Made by a program: the position numbers and the translations under genes. Source: CAYVGO01 sp964450725 (lineage in GTDB: Bacteria; Bacteroidota; Bacteroidia; Bacteroidales; UBA932). Taken from it: a stretch of 30,724 nucleotides of DNA. Under the pieces are notes generated by a model that was not told the DNA's origin, ran no database searches, and worked only from the letters and a program-made list of their open reading frames with translations. Below, piece after piece: positions 1 through 8,193 of this stretch (its first letter is position 1; each line of letters begins with the position of its first letter). The DNA lies in the NCBI GenBank assembly GCA_964450725.1, contig CAYVGO010000024.1, positions 1 through 30,724 of the forward strand, written 5' to 3'.

Positions 1-218
1 CTATTCCAATCTCCATTTTCAGGGTTATAGAAATCAACCAAAATCGGATTTTTTGAGAGTGTTGCTAAGGTCAAAGGCGTAATAAAATCTTTGGCATGTT
101 GAGTCATGACAATTTTAACTTCTGCACCGCTCTTGACTAAAAAACGAACAAACATTGCCGCCTTATACGCAGCAATGCTTCCTGTAATTCCTAAAATAAA
201 ACGTTTACCTGACAACAT
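1..218 (-). CDS. coaBC: Phosphopantothenoylcysteine decarboxylase/synthetase CoaBC, N-terminal part (cut by window edge)
   Basis: The gene starts at an ATG on the minus strand (218-216) and runs off the left edge, leaving about 72 codons. The visible N-terminus reads MLSGKRFILGITGSIAAYKA, which is the start of the CoaC flavoprotein domain; the G-I-T-G-S-I-A-A-Y-K motif binds the FMN. In the family this domain decarboxylates 4'-phosphopantothenoylcysteine, and the C-terminal CoaB half, outside the window, joins phosphopantothenate to cysteine with CTP. Both steps belong to coenzyme A synthesis in the cytoplasm. It lies 12 bp downstream of the Rpb6/omega gene and is probably co-transcribed with it, an arrangement I recall from other Bacteroidales. 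The identification is firm although only the first domain is seen. Confidence 0.88.
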   Translation of the reverse strand, partial: MLSGKRFILGITGSIAAYKAAMFVRFLVKSGAEVKIVMTQHAKDFITPLTLATLSKNPILVDFYNPENGDWN

Positions 219-230
219 ACAGGTAGAAAA

Positions 231-623
231 TTAGTTGTTTTCCTTTTTGGTTCTTTTACTTGTAGTAGATGGTGAAGGAGTTACTGCAACCTCTGAAGGA
301 TTTGCAGCCGAACCGCTTTGACGATAGTAAATTTTACTGTCTAAAAACTCTTGCACCGCTATAAGAGTAGGCTTTGACAACCGCTCATAGAATCGAGAAA
401 TTTCAATTTGCTCTTTATTCTCAAAAACTTCCTCCAAAGTATCGGTGTAATGTAAAAAGTCTTCCAACTTACGAGACAGTTCCTGCTTCATTTCAGCAGA
501 AATCTGGTTAGAACGTTTGGCTATAATCATGAGACTTTCATAAAGATTCCCTGTAGGATTTTCAATATCATCCAAATTACGGGTAACTGTACTTAGTGGT
601 GCTTTACTTTTTTTGAAGTCCAT
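231..623 (-). CDS. rpoZ: RNA polymerase omega-like subunit (Bacteroidota Rpb6 family)
   Basis: This is a 130-residue protein beginning MDFKKSKAPLSTVTR. The middle (roughly residues 25-95) has the pattern of the Bacteroidota Rpb6/omega family: G-N-L-Y-E-S, I-I-A-K-R-S-N-Q-I-S, then L-E-E-V-F-E-N-K-E-Q-I-E-I-S-R-F-Y-E and K-P-T-L-I-A-V-Q-E-F-L. The family associates with the beta' subunit and helps RNA polymerase assembly. The C-terminal 30 residues are Ser/Thr/Pro- and Lys-rich and look disordered. Two consecutive ATGs exist (626 and 623); I chose the second because relatives begin MD(Y/F)KK. A good promoter lies just upstream (652-682), and coaBC follows, so the two genes probably form an operon read away from rplM. 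Confidence 0.85.
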   Translation of the reverse strand: MDFKKSKAPLSTVTRNLDDIENPTGNLYESLMIIAKRSNQISAEMKQELSRKLEDFLHYTDTLEEVFENKEQIEISRFYERLSKPTLIAVQEFLDSKIYYRQSGSAANPSEVAVTPSPSTTSKRTKKENN

Positions 624-651
624 CATAGTGAAAAATTATTTTTAGTGCGTG

Positions 652-682
652 CAAAGGTAATCTTTTTTATCTAAATACACAA
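652..682 (-). promoter_or_regulatory. Bacteroidota-type promoter for rpoZ-coaBC
   Basis: On the minus strand TTG (682-680) is followed after 20 bases by TACCTTTG (659-652). This matches the Bacteroidota primary sigma consensus of TTG, about 19 bases, then TAnnTTTG. The start codon lies about 29 bases downstream of the -7 box. Confidence 0.7.
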
Positions 683-809
683 TCTTATTCTTACGCCATA
701 GAAAGTGATTTCCCTTTAAAGAGTTGACTATTAAGGTACAAGGCAACACTTTCAAAGAAGCAAAAAACAGAAATACTGTCAAATAATTTTTTATATTAAG
801 AAAAACTAC

Positions 810-817
810 TACCTTTG
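810..817 (+). promoter_or_regulatory. Promoter -7 box for rplM-rpsI
   Basis: TACCTTTG at 810-817 is a full match to the Bacteroidota -7 element. The -33 region is only T-rich, without a clear TTG. It is placed 39 bases before the GTG start of rplM and back to back with the rpoZ promoter, so this 230-bp spacer is a divergent promoter region. Confidence 0.65.
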
Positions 818-856
818 CACCCTCAAAATTATTTACTTTGATAAACATTATTTATT

Positions 857-1312
857 GTGGACACATTAAGTTATAAAACAATATCGGCAAATAAAAATAC
901 CGTAAACAAAGAGTGGGTTGTTATTGATGCTACAGATTTAGTAGTAGGTCGTCTTGCCAGTACGGTAGCCTACATGTTACGAGGAAAAAACAAACCCAAC
1001 TTTACTCCTCATGTGGATTGTGGTGATAATGTCATTATTATTAATGCCGAAAAAATTAAATTTACCGGTAAAAAAATGGCACAAAAAGAGTACGTTCGTC
1101 ACACTGGGTATCCAGGAGGACAGCGGTTTACAACTCCCAAAGAATTATTGCAACGTAAACCTACCGCAATTGTTGAAAAAGCAGTGAAAGGAATGTTGCC
1201 TAAAAATAAATTAGGAGCAGAAATGTTTCGTAATTTATATGTTTACATTGGTGATGTACATCCTCACGTTGCTCAACAGCCCAAAGTTGTAAAAGTTGAC
1301 GAAATCCGTTAA
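857..1312 (+). CDS. rplM: 50S ribosomal protein L13
   Basis: This is a 151-residue protein of normal length for Bacteroidota L13. The N-terminus MDTLSYKTISANK is typical of the order. L13 signatures follow: W-V-V-I-D-A-T, the segment G-R-L-A-S, R-G-K-N-K-P-N-F-T-P-H-V-D-C-G-D, the segment H-T-G-Y-P-G-G, then V-K-G-M-L-P-K-N and L-Y-V-Y. L13 is an early-assembling protein of the large subunit that binds 23S rRNA. The start codon is GTG (857); this start is needed to give the conserved MDTLSYKT N-terminus, and no in-frame ATG gives a comparable one. rpsI follows after 34 bp, the standard rplM-rpsI pair. Confidence 0.97.
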   Translation: MDTLSYKTISANKNTVNKEWVVIDATDLVVGRLASTVAYMLRGKNKPNFTPHVDCGDNVIIINAEKIKFTGKKMAQKEYVRHTGYPGGQRFTTPKELLQRKPTAIVEKAVKGMLPKNKLGAEMFRNLYVYIGDVHPHVAQQPKVVKVDEIR

Positions 1313-1346
1313 TTAAAAGTTATTTATTCTATAATAAATCAGTTAC

Positions 1347-1739
1347 ATGCAGAATACAATTCATACTATAGGACGAAGAAAAGCAGCAATCGCCCGAATA
1401 TATTTGAAAGAAGGAGATGGAAAAATTCTTGTGAATAACAAGGAATTAAATCAATACTTTCCCTTAGGAACCCTTCAATACGTAGTAAATCAGCCTTTCG
1501 CCATTACTTCTACAATCGGAAGATATGATGTAAAAGTAAATCTGAATGGCGGTGGAATTACCGGCCAAGCAGAAGCATTGCGATTAGCTATTTCCAGAGC
1601 ATTATGCCAAATTGATGAGACAACTTACAGACCTTTATTAAAATCAGAAGGTTTATTGACCAGAGATTCACGTGAGGTTGAACGTAAGAAACCCGGTCGT
1701 CCCGGCGCTCGTCGCAGATTCCAATTCAGCAAACGTTAA
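1347..1739 (+). CDS. rpsI: 30S ribosomal protein S9
   Basis: This is a 130-residue protein with the full S9 pattern: T-I-G-R-R-K-A-A-I-A-R at the start, G-G-G-I-T-G-Q-A-E-A-L-R-L-A-I-S-R-A-L in the middle, and the basic C-terminal tail ending G-R-R... type P-G-A-R-R-R-F-Q-F-S-K-R. In the family the terminal Lys-Arg reaches into the ribosomal P site and touches the tRNA anticodon loop. It lies directly after rplM and is probably in the same transcript. A short GC hairpin with a T-run follows the stop, and a fresh promoter precedes rpsB, so the rplM-rpsI and rpsB-tsf units may be transcribed separately. Confidence 0.97.
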   Translation: MQNTIHTIGRRKAAIARIYLKEGDGKILVNNKELNQYFPLGTLQYVVNQPFAITSTIGRYDVKVNLNGGGITGQAEALRLAISRALCQIDETTYRPLLKSEGLLTRDSREVERKKPGRPGARRRFQFSKR

Positions 1740-1751
1740 TATTTTTATATT

Positions 1752-1770
1752 GTTGCACAGCAACGGTTTT
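1752..1770 (+). terminator. Weak candidate terminator after rpsI
   Basis: GTTGC (1752-1756), a 3-base loop ACA, GCAAC (1760-1764), then GGTTTT. The stem is only 5 bp and the T-run short, so termination would be partial at best. The same CAGCAAC can pair with GTTGCTG at 1808-1814 instead. Confidence 0.3.
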
Positions 1771-1792
1771 ATAAATACAAGAGACATTTTTC

Positions 1793-1800
1793 TACTTTTG
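1793..1800 (+). promoter_or_regulatory. Promoter -7 box for rpsB-tsf
   Basis: TACTTTTG at 1793-1800 fits TAnnTTTG. No clear TTG is seen at the expected -33 distance. It lies 86 bases before the rpsB start, leaving a leader of about 80 bases that contains a strong hairpin (1821-1852). Confidence 0.5.
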
Positions 1801-1820
1801 TATTGCTGTTGCTGCGAAAA

Positions 1821-1852
1821 AATAGTATAGACCTTTATGCTACTATACTATT
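1821..1852 (+). promoter_or_regulatory. Hairpin in the rpsB leader (candidate ribosomal-protein leader)
   Basis: AATAGTATAG (1821-1830) and CTATACTATT (1843-1852) are perfect 10-bp arms around a 12-base loop (ACCTTTATGCTA). It sits downstream of the -7 box and 34 bases before the rpsB ATG, without a T-run, so it is not an obvious terminator. Autoregulatory S2 leaders are known in other phyla; that this is one is inference. Confidence 0.4.
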
Positions 1853-1886
1853 GAAGAAGAGATTTTTATTTAAAAACTAAATTAAA

Positions 1887-2690
1887 ATGACAAAAGTTAC
1901 ATTTGAACAATTATTAGATGCCGGAGTACATTTCGGTCACCTAAAAAGAAAGTGGAATCCAAAAATGGCTCCGTATATTTTTATGGAGAAAAACGGTATT
2001 CACATTATAGACTTACATAAAACTGCCATAAAGTTAGAAGAGGCAGCCTCCGTATGTAAGCAATTAGCCAAATCAGGACGTAAAATTCTTTTTGTTGCTA
2101 CAAAAAAGCAAGCAAAAGAAGTGGTAGCAGAAAAAGTGAGTGCATTAAATATGCCTTACGTTACTGAACGTTGGCCAGGTGGTATGTTAACCAACTTCCC
2201 TACTATTCGCAAATCAGTGAAGAAAATGTCTTCCATAGACAAAATGTCAACAGATGGTACATTTGCCACATTATCCAAAAGAGAAAAACTGCAAATAACA
2301 CGTCAACGTGCAAAATTGGAGAAAAACTTGGGTAGTATTGCTGATTTAACGCGATTACCTTCTGCAATTTTCGTTATTGACGTACAAAAAGAGGCTAATG
2401 CTGTTGCTGAAGCGAACCGATTAGGAATACCGGTTATTGCAATGGTAGACACTTGTTGTAATCCTGCAAATATTGACTTTGTTATTCCTGCTAATGACGA
2501 TGCTACAAAATCAATATCTTTGGTTTTAGACGTTATCGGAGGGGCGATTATGGAAGGTTACGAAGAGCGTAAGAATGAGAAAGCAAGAGAAGAAAAAGAA
2601 GTAGGAGAACAAGGTGATTCTGTAGCAAAGCAAGATAAAAAAGATGCACGTCCTCGTACTCGTAAAGCCAAAGTTGTAAAAGAAGAATAA
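1887..2690 (+). CDS. rpsB: 30S ribosomal protein S2
   Basis: This is a 267-residue protein. The N-terminus has the S2 signature L-L-D-A-G-V-H-F-G-H, followed by R-K-W-N-P-K-M-A-P-Y-I-F and, in the middle, E-R-W-P-G-G-M-L-T-N-F. Residues 1-220 cover the whole S2 fold. The last 40 or so residues are a highly charged tail rich in Glu, Lys and Arg, which varies between species. S2 joins the small subunit late and bridges its head and body, next to S1. The ATG at 1887 is preceded by an A-rich stretch rather than a Shine-Dalgarno sequence, as is usual in Bacteroidota. tsf begins 20 bp downstream, the widely conserved rpsB-tsf pair. Confidence 0.97.
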   Translation: MTKVTFEQLLDAGVHFGHLKRKWNPKMAPYIFMEKNGIHIIDLHKTAIKLEEAASVCKQLAKSGRKILFVATKKQAKEVVAEKVSALNMPYVTERWPGGMLTNFPTIRKSVKKMSSIDKMSTDGTFATLSKREKLQITRQRAKLEKNLGSIADLTRLPSAIFVIDVQKEANAVAEANRLGIPVIAMVDTCCNPANIDFVIPANDDATKSISLVLDVIGGAIMEGYEERKNEKAREEKEVGEQGDSVAKQDKKDARPRTRKAKVVKEE

Positions 2691-2710
2691 TCATTAAGCA
2701 TAATAGAGAT

Positions 2711-3541
2711 ATGGCAGAAATAAAAGCGTCTGATGTACAAAAGTTACGTCAAATGACAGGAGCAGGAATGATGGATTGTAAAAACGCATTGTCTGAGGCA
2801 GGTGGAGATTTTGACAGAGCACAAGAAATCATCAGAGAAAAAGGAAAATTAGTAGCCGCAAAGCGTGCCGATAGAGAGACTAAAGAAGGTACTGTTGAAG
2901 CACATGTTACCCAAGACGGTAAAACCGGGGTTTTACTTTGTATTGGTTGTGAAACAGACTTTGTTGCAAAAAATGACGAGTTTAAGAAGTTTGCTCAAAA
3001 AGTAAATGATGTTGCATTATCTAAATTACCTGAAAATCTACAAGCATTAATGACATTGTCTGTTGAGGGAAATACCGTAGAAGGCTTATTGACAGAGCAG
3101 ACTGGAAAAACAGGTGAAAAGCATCAAATTCCATTTTATGGAAAATTACAAGGGGAAATGCTTGCGGGTTATAACCACGGAAATGGAAAAGTAGCGACAT
3201 TGGTGGCTTTTAGTAAAGTGATTGATGCTACAGCAGCGAGAAATATTGCGATGCAGATAGCAGCAATGAATCCGGTGTCAATCAGCAGTGAAGATTGTCC
3301 GGCAGAACTACGTGAGAATGAATTGAAAATCGGAAGAGAGCAAGCGAAATTAGACGGAAAACCTGAAAATATGATAGAAAAGATTGCGGAAGGTAAGTTA
3401 CAAAAGTTCTTTAAAGAAAGTACCTTGTTATCGCAAACTTATATTAAGGCCGAAAAGAATGAGACCGTTGCAGATTATTTAAAATCTGTTGACGCATCAG
3501 TAAAAGTTACAGCGTTCTATCGTTTTTCTTTGAATGACTAA
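2711..3541 (+). CDS. tsf: Elongation factor Ts
   Basis: This is a 276-residue protein. The N-terminal UBA-like domain (residues 5-45) contains L-R-Q-M-T-G-A-G-M-M-D-C-K-N-A-L, the EF-Ts signature. The core has T-D-F-V at residues 82-85, the motif that contacts the nucleotide-binding side of EF-Tu, and a later A-M-Q-I-A-A-M-N-P segment. The protein releases GDP from EF-Tu in the elongation cycle. Its length is normal for the phylum. It follows rpsB by 20 bp, and a strong terminator lies 40 bp after its stop, so rpsB-tsf is a complete transcription unit. Confidence 0.97.
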   Translation: MAEIKASDVQKLRQMTGAGMMDCKNALSEAGGDFDRAQEIIREKGKLVAAKRADRETKEGTVEAHVTQDGKTGVLLCIGCETDFVAKNDEFKKFAQKVNDVALSKLPENLQALMTLSVEGNTVEGLLTEQTGKTGEKHQIPFYGKLQGEMLAGYNHGNGKVATLVAFSKVIDATAARNIAMQIAAMNPVSISSEDCPAELRENELKIGREQAKLDGKPENMIEKIAEGKLQKFFKESTLLSQTYIKAEKNETVADYLKSVDASVKVTAFYRFSLND

Positions 3542-3581
3542 AGTAATAGGACATAAGAATTTAAAATTTTAATGGGAAAGG

Positions 3582-3607
3582 GGTGGCTATTAGTGCCACC
3601 TTTTTTA
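3582..3607 (+). terminator. Rho-independent terminator after tsf
   Basis: GGTGGC (3582-3587) pairs perfectly with GCCACC (3595-3600) around a 7-base loop, followed directly by TTTTTT. It lies between the tsf stop and purM and should end the rpsB-tsf transcript. Confidence 0.85.
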
Positions 3608-3626
3608 TTCTTTTAAGTAATGAGTT

Positions 3627-4787
3627 ATGAGTAACGAACGTTATCAACAACGCGGAGTATCGGCAAGTAAAGAAGATGTACATCATGCTATAGCCAAGAT
3701 GGACAAAGGTCTTTGTCCGAAGGCGTTTTGTAAGATTGTTCCTGATATACTTTCAGGTAATGCTGATTACGGAATTGTTATGCATGCTGACGGAGCTGGT
3801 ACAAAGTCGTCGTTAGCCTACACTTATTGGAAAGAAACGGGTGATTTATCTGTCTGGAAAGATGTGGCACAAGATGCTGTTGTAATGAATACTGACGACT
3901 TATTGTGTGTGGGAATTACAGATAACATCTTGTTATCTTCCACCATAGGACGTAATAAAAGGTTGATTCCGGGAGAGGTAGTAAAAGCGGTGATTGAAGG
4001 AACGGAAGCTTTTTGTGAAGAGATGCGTAAGTTGGGAGTCAACATTACTCTAACCGGAGGGGAGACTGCCGATGTGGGAGACTTGGTAAGAACCATTATT
4101 ATTGACAGTACTGTTACTGCTCGTGTGAAACTCGCAGACGTGATTGACAATGCTAAGATTCAAGCAGGAGATGTGATTGTAGGTTTAGCCTCTTACGGAC
4201 AAGCAACTTATGAGAATAAATATAACAGCGGAATGGGAAGTAATGGTTTGACCTCTGCCAGACATGATGTTTTTTGTAAAGATATCGCTGACCATTATCC
4301 TGAAAGTTATGACAACGGGATTAACAAACTCTTGGCTTATTCGGGAAGTTACCAATTGACAGATAAGGTTGAAAATACTACGGTCGGAAAGTTGGTTTTA
4401 TCTCCCACACGTACGTATGCTCCTGTGATTAAACAAGTACTTACAGAAATAAGACCTTACGTACATGGCATGATTCACTGTTCCGGAGGGGGTCAAACCA
4501 AGGTACTACATTTTTTAGATAACCTGCACGTTGTAAAGGACAATTTACTACCTGTCCCTCCTCTATTCAAGATTATTCAACAAGAGTCTAAGACCGATTG
4601 GCAGGAAATGTACAAGGTTTTCAATATGGGACACCGTATGGAACTCTACCTTCCGGAGGCTTATGCCTCTCAAGTAATCAACATTGCTCAGCACTTCGGC
4701 ATTGATGCTCAGGTGGTGGGTCATGTAGAACCTTCCTTAACTAAAAAACTGACCATTCTAAGCCAGTACGGTCAGTTTATATACTAA
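3627..4787 (+). CDS. purM: Phosphoribosylformylglycinamidine cyclo-ligase (AIR synthetase)
   Basis: This is a 386-residue PurM of the longer Bacteroidota form (the E. coli enzyme has about 345). It begins RYQQRGVSASKEDV. Motifs of the PurM/PurL superfamily are clear: D-G-A-G-T-K-S at residues 55-61, M-N-T-D-D near 88-92, T-G-G-E-T-A-D at 143-149, and G-H-R-M-E near the C-terminus. The enzyme closes the imidazole ring of formylglycinamidine ribonucleotide with ATP to give AIR, the fifth step of purine synthesis. It lies downstream of the tsf terminator, with no clear TAnnTTTG box in the 20-base gap left, so its promoter is uncertain. It converges with the last gene of the minus-strand PUL, 26 bp away. 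Confidence 0.95.
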   Translation: MSNERYQQRGVSASKEDVHHAIAKMDKGLCPKAFCKIVPDILSGNADYGIVMHADGAGTKSSLAYTYWKETGDLSVWKDVAQDAVVMNTDDLLCVGITDNILLSSTIGRNKRLIPGEVVKAVIEGTEAFCEEMRKLGVNITLTGGETADVGDLVRTIIIDSTVTARVKLADVIDNAKIQAGDVIVGLASYGQATYENKYNSGMGSNGLTSARHDVFCKDIADHYPESYDNGINKLLAYSGSYQLTDKVENTTVGKLVLSPTRTYAPVIKQVLTEIRPYVHGMIHCSGGGQTKVLHFLDNLHVVKDNLLPVPPLFKIIQQESKTDWQEMYKVFNMGHRMELYLPEAYASQVINIAQHFGIDAQVVGHVEPSLTKKLTILSQYGQFIY

Positions 4788-4813
4788 TCTTTTCAAATCC
4801 TATCCATCAAAGT

Positions 4814-7800
4814 CTACTGTTTGTAGAGCATTGCGGTGGTTGTTTTGAGTGTTGGAGAAGAGATTTGCAAGAAGTACAACCCACTTTTAAGCCCAACGGG
4901 AGTAATCTGTGTAGTGGCAGTGATATTCTTTTGTTGCCAGACTACAGTACCTTGTGTGTTGAAGATAGAAACTTCTGCATTGTCGAACATAGCAGTACTT
5001 TGAATCACAAAACTTTGGGAAAACGGATTAGGATAAATACGAATGTCTGAGGTTGGCTGTTGAGTAATGCCTGTAGATAGTTCAAACATCGACGGCAGGT
5101 TGGCAATAAGTTTTACGGGTAATGCCTTATTGTAAAGACGTACTTCGTCCACAATCCCACTAAAAGCGTAATTACTCTCCAAAGGCTCTTTGCGCCCTAT
5201 AGTCAATGCCTTCTGAGTAGTATTGATTTTACCTGTCAATGGTTTATAACCGACCAATACTCCGTTTCTGTATAACTCTAAGGAATGTCCTGTGTATTGC
5301 GCCGTGTAATGTACAAAAGTACCGACGGTTAGCGGTGTAGGGTCGTCAACATCAACTACATTGTCTGTAGTCTTCAAAGTCCAGCGTACTTTTTTTTCGG
5401 GAGTAACAGAGAGTTTATAGCGTTCTTCCCAGCTACCGTGCGAAATGAGAAACTGTTCGTAATTGGGCAACACATCAGGTGCTATCCATAGACTTATAGC
5501 AACAGCCTCCGTAAAATTAAGGTCTTGATGATGTTCGGTGTAAATATAACTTGAAGAAGAGGGTAAGCGGTAAGCCATGCCCGACATACCACGTTTATCG
5601 TCAGCCTTAGTAATATCTACACCCTTTGCATGATATGACGATGAGACTTTGTTATCTGTATTACCGTCAAAAGGGTAATAAATCAGTGGTTCTGTCCCTT
5701 TCCCTTCGTCTGTGCTATCTTTGACTAATAACTGCAAGGTTTGTGTTACGGTAGCCAATGAATTGGTGAGGGTAAGGGTAATGTCATAAATACCTGATAA
5801 GTACGGTAGTGTCCAATTGGGTGTCAGTGTCTGTTCGTCCGTCAATGTTCCCCCCGATACATTCCACAAGACCGTACTTTGAAACAAATCTACATCGGCA
5901 GTCATGTTTAACTTACTTCCTAAAGCATATACTTTAATGTCTTTGGGTTCGATAGAACGTATTACCGGTGTCTTCATGCCTTCGGGTACTACAGTAATGT
6001 CTAACGGGGGACTTATAACGGTAGTTGCGTTATCGGTTACTTGCATTGTAATAGAATATACTCCGCTTGGTTGCGGAGCAGTCCATGACCACTCCAAAGC
6101 CGTTACACCCTCGACCTTAGTTCCGTTGACCAACCATTCTATTAACTTACTCTCTGTTGCATTTTCAAGTAATCCGTAAACCTGCACCGAAGTCCCGCTT
6201 TCCACTGCTGTTTTATCTGAAGAGAGAGACTTTATTCTTACCGGACTGTCATATTGATAACCATAGTGATAATCAACCACTGCTCCACCAGTTACCTTTC
6301 TTATTCTTCCGGAAGTCTCTATTACTGCGTCTGTAGGATACATGACCAATAGCCGAGCCTTATCAGACGGGATAGTAAAACTTGTACTTCCTGTTACGTT
6401 CGATAAAATGACTGTTTCAGTAACAGCGTCATACAAATCTACAGGCACTGCTCCTACTTCTATATTGACCGTTTGTTCTATCTCGGTAGGATTATAATAT
6501 AAGTACTGAGGGTATTGGTTATTGCCGTTAAAGTCGGTAACATTCAAGTCAATTTGAAGTATTCCCTCTACGTTCGTCTCAGCCAGCAGAGCCGCTAAGT
6601 AGCCTACACTTGAACCGCTGTAAAGCGACAAGTCTGTCGAAGCCCACCCTCCTTTGACCGCATCACCCATAGCAAAAGGCACTTTACCGTTCCATGTTTG
6701 TTTCAAAGACTCAAAAGGAATACACGCCTGCGTATCATATTGTTTAGACCATTCGGCAGAAGCAGGTTGTTGATGGTCTTGCGGCAATACATCAGGGTAA
6801 AAGAGTCGGCTTGCGTTAGCAAGGTTCAATACCCACTTGGCTATGGCACGTGCATAGCGTTTATCATACTTTACGACAGGTACTAATGCCGCTGCATGCT
6901 GAAATCCGTTCATGGAAAAAGCGTAGTCATTTCCTTTATCATTGGCTTCTCCAATAAGTCCCGACACATCATACTCTCCCCATTTTCCTACAATAGTCCC
7001 CCACCCTCTCAACGTACCTCTGCCCGAAGAAAACGTCCAATCTAAGAACTTCTGTAAGTCATAGTTTGTACCCTCTGTAGCATTCATACGTGCAGCCGCC
7101 GCTATTCCGTAAGGGAGTTGTATTTCATAAGAGGGATTCTTTGTCCATCCCTGAAGGAAATCCATGGCCAACTCAGCACCCTTTAAATACTTTACCTCTT
7201 GGGTCTTTAAGTATGTTTGATAAAGTATCCATGCGATAGACCCTGCGGCTTCCGGTTCGGGTACACTGGTAGTATTCGGTTTACCTGTCAGAAGATTGTA
7301 AGCACGGTAGTTCATGGTAGGAGCCGTCCAAGGGTAATCTTTTCCACCCAATCCCTTCACTACTTCTAATTGACGGTCTGCCAACATCGTCAGTTGAGAA
7401 CCAAAGTCTGCGTCTATGTTGGGGTAGAGTGTATAAAGTTGTATAAAGAATAGGTTCGGCATCACCTCATACCACCAATCATTACCTGTTGACGATGAAA
7501 AGTTGTTAAGGTATACCCTTTGGTTGTTTTTGAGGTTAAAGTAGTTTTTCACCCTTTTGACCCAATTCTCCTGAAGGTGGTTGCTTTTATTGACGCCTAC
7601 CAAAGAGGCTCCCACTATTGCAGGCATGACATTAATAGCCTCCGACACGTTGAGGTGATTCTTTTGTCCTACGTAAGTATCTACAAAGACATGCCCTACA
7701 TCAGGATAATTCAATCCCTCTTCTTGTGAGACCCTTGAAAGCGGAAGGTGAAGTCCCTCTTTGGTGGTGTTGAATATAAAATTATCATAATCTATTGCAG

Positions 7801-7933
7801 TCTGTTTCCACTGACGCATAAGATAAGGCTGCGGAAACTTAGGCATTCGCTCTATTCTTTCAATGCTTCTTTGCTGTGCCTTCAATGCTGTAATATAACA
7901 CAGCACTATAATGATGATGATTGCTTTTTTCAT
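4814..7933 (-). CDS. T9SS-secreted multidomain protein: putative glycan-active alpha-toroid, Ig-like modules, LamG, sorting tail
   Basis: This is a 1039-residue protein. Order: signal peptide (1-19); a Trp-rich helical domain (about 30-430) that I infer to be an alpha/alpha-toroid; a beta-rich segment (about 440-545); two Ig/PKD-like modules (about 565-740); a LamG/concanavalin-like domain (about 745-945); and a T9SS type A sorting tail (963-1039) with I-Y-P-N-P-F and G-L-Y-F-L. The helical domain is clearly homologous to the 550-residue lipoprotein at 15073-16725. Shared motifs include D-W-W-Y-[ED] (152-156), Y-E-I-x-L-P (269-274), L-D-W (297-299), W-G-E-Y-D-V (318-323) and A-R-A-I-x-K-W (361-367). 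Conserved carboxylates at 152, 270, 298, 320 and 322 are possible catalytic residues. I do not recognise the family as a named GH. The tail predicts export across the outer membrane and anchoring or release at the surface. It is the last gene of the PUL, with 1 kb of repeats upstream. Confidence 0.75.
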   Translation of the reverse strand: MKKAIIIIIVLCYITALKAQQRSIERIERMPKFPQPYLMRQWKQTAIDYDNFIFNTTKEGLHLPLSRVSQEEGLNYPDVGHVFVDTYVGQKNHLNVSEAINVMPAIVGASLVGVNKSNHLQENWVKRVKNYFNLKNNQRVYLNNFSSSTGNDWWYEVMPNLFFIQLYTLYPNIDADFGSQLTMLADRQLEVVKGLGGKDYPWTAPTMNYRAYNLLTGKPNTTSVPEPEAAGSIAWILYQTYLKTQEVKYLKGAELAMDFLQGWTKNPSYEIQLPYGIAAAARMNATEGTNYDLQKFLDWTFSSGRGTLRGWGTIVGKWGEYDVSGLIGEANDKGNDYAFSMNGFQHAAALVPVVKYDKRYARAIAKWVLNLANASRLFYPDVLPQDHQQPASAEWSKQYDTQACIPFESLKQTWNGKVPFAMGDAVKGGWASTDLSLYSGSSVGYLAALLAETNVEGILQIDLNVTDFNGNNQYPQYLYYNPTEIEQTVNIEVGAVPVDLYDAVTETVILSNVTGSTSFTIPSDKARLLVMYPTDAVIETSGRIRKVTGGAVVDYHYGYQYDSPVRIKSLSSDKTAVESGTSVQVYGLLENATESKLIEWLVNGTKVEGVTALEWSWTAPQPSGVYSITMQVTDNATTVISPPLDITVVPEGMKTPVIRSIEPKDIKVYALGSKLNMTADVDLFQSTVLWNVSGGTLTDEQTLTPNWTLPYLSGIYDITLTLTNSLATVTQTLQLLVKDSTDEGKGTEPLIYYPFDGNTDNKVSSSYHAKGVDITKADDKRGMSGMAYRLPSSSSYIYTEHHQDLNFTEAVAISLWIAPDVLPNYEQFLISHGSWEERYKLSVTPEKKVRWTLKTTDNVVDVDDPTPLTVGTFVHYTAQYTGHSLELYRNGVLVGYKPLTGKINTTQKALTIGRKEPLESNYAFSGIVDEVRLYNKALPVKLIANLPSMFELSTGITQQPTSDIRIYPNPFSQSFVIQSTAMFDNAEVSIFNTQGTVVWQQKNITATTQITPVGLKSGLYFLQISSPTLKTTTAMLYKQ

Positions 7934-8000
7934 AAGTTTTATTGATTAAGAGTAAGTATACTGAACAGGAAATAGTTTGGTGAAATCTTTCGGCAACCAC

Positions 8001-8082
8001 GTAGAGACGTTGTGTGCAATGTTTTATCTAAGAAAGGACTCGCGTTGGTTTATTGTTCATACATTGCACGCAATATCTCTAC
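8001..8082. repeat. 82-bp inverted-repeat element, copy A
   Basis: The element opens GTAGAGACGTTG and closes with the complement-like ATATCTCTAC. It is exactly as long as the copy at 10174-10255 and aligns with it from end to end, with conserved termini and a diverged middle. It has no coding capacity, so it is a MITE- or REP-like non-autonomous element. Termini of the GTAGAGACG/CGTCTCTAC kind are, as I recall, scattered through many Bacteroidota genomes. Confidence 0.65.
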
Positions 8083-8193
8083 TTGAATACCTGACACATC
8101 TATATTATCAAAGTTATATCTCTATTACAGATTCTCTTTAACTGCACCCTGCTGAAACGTTATAAGGTTAGACATACTCTGCTTTAATAGTTT

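Noticed and set aside
642..848. 68-codon minus-strand frame before rplM
   Set aside because: It overlaps both divergent promoters, and its sequence looks like no protein family.
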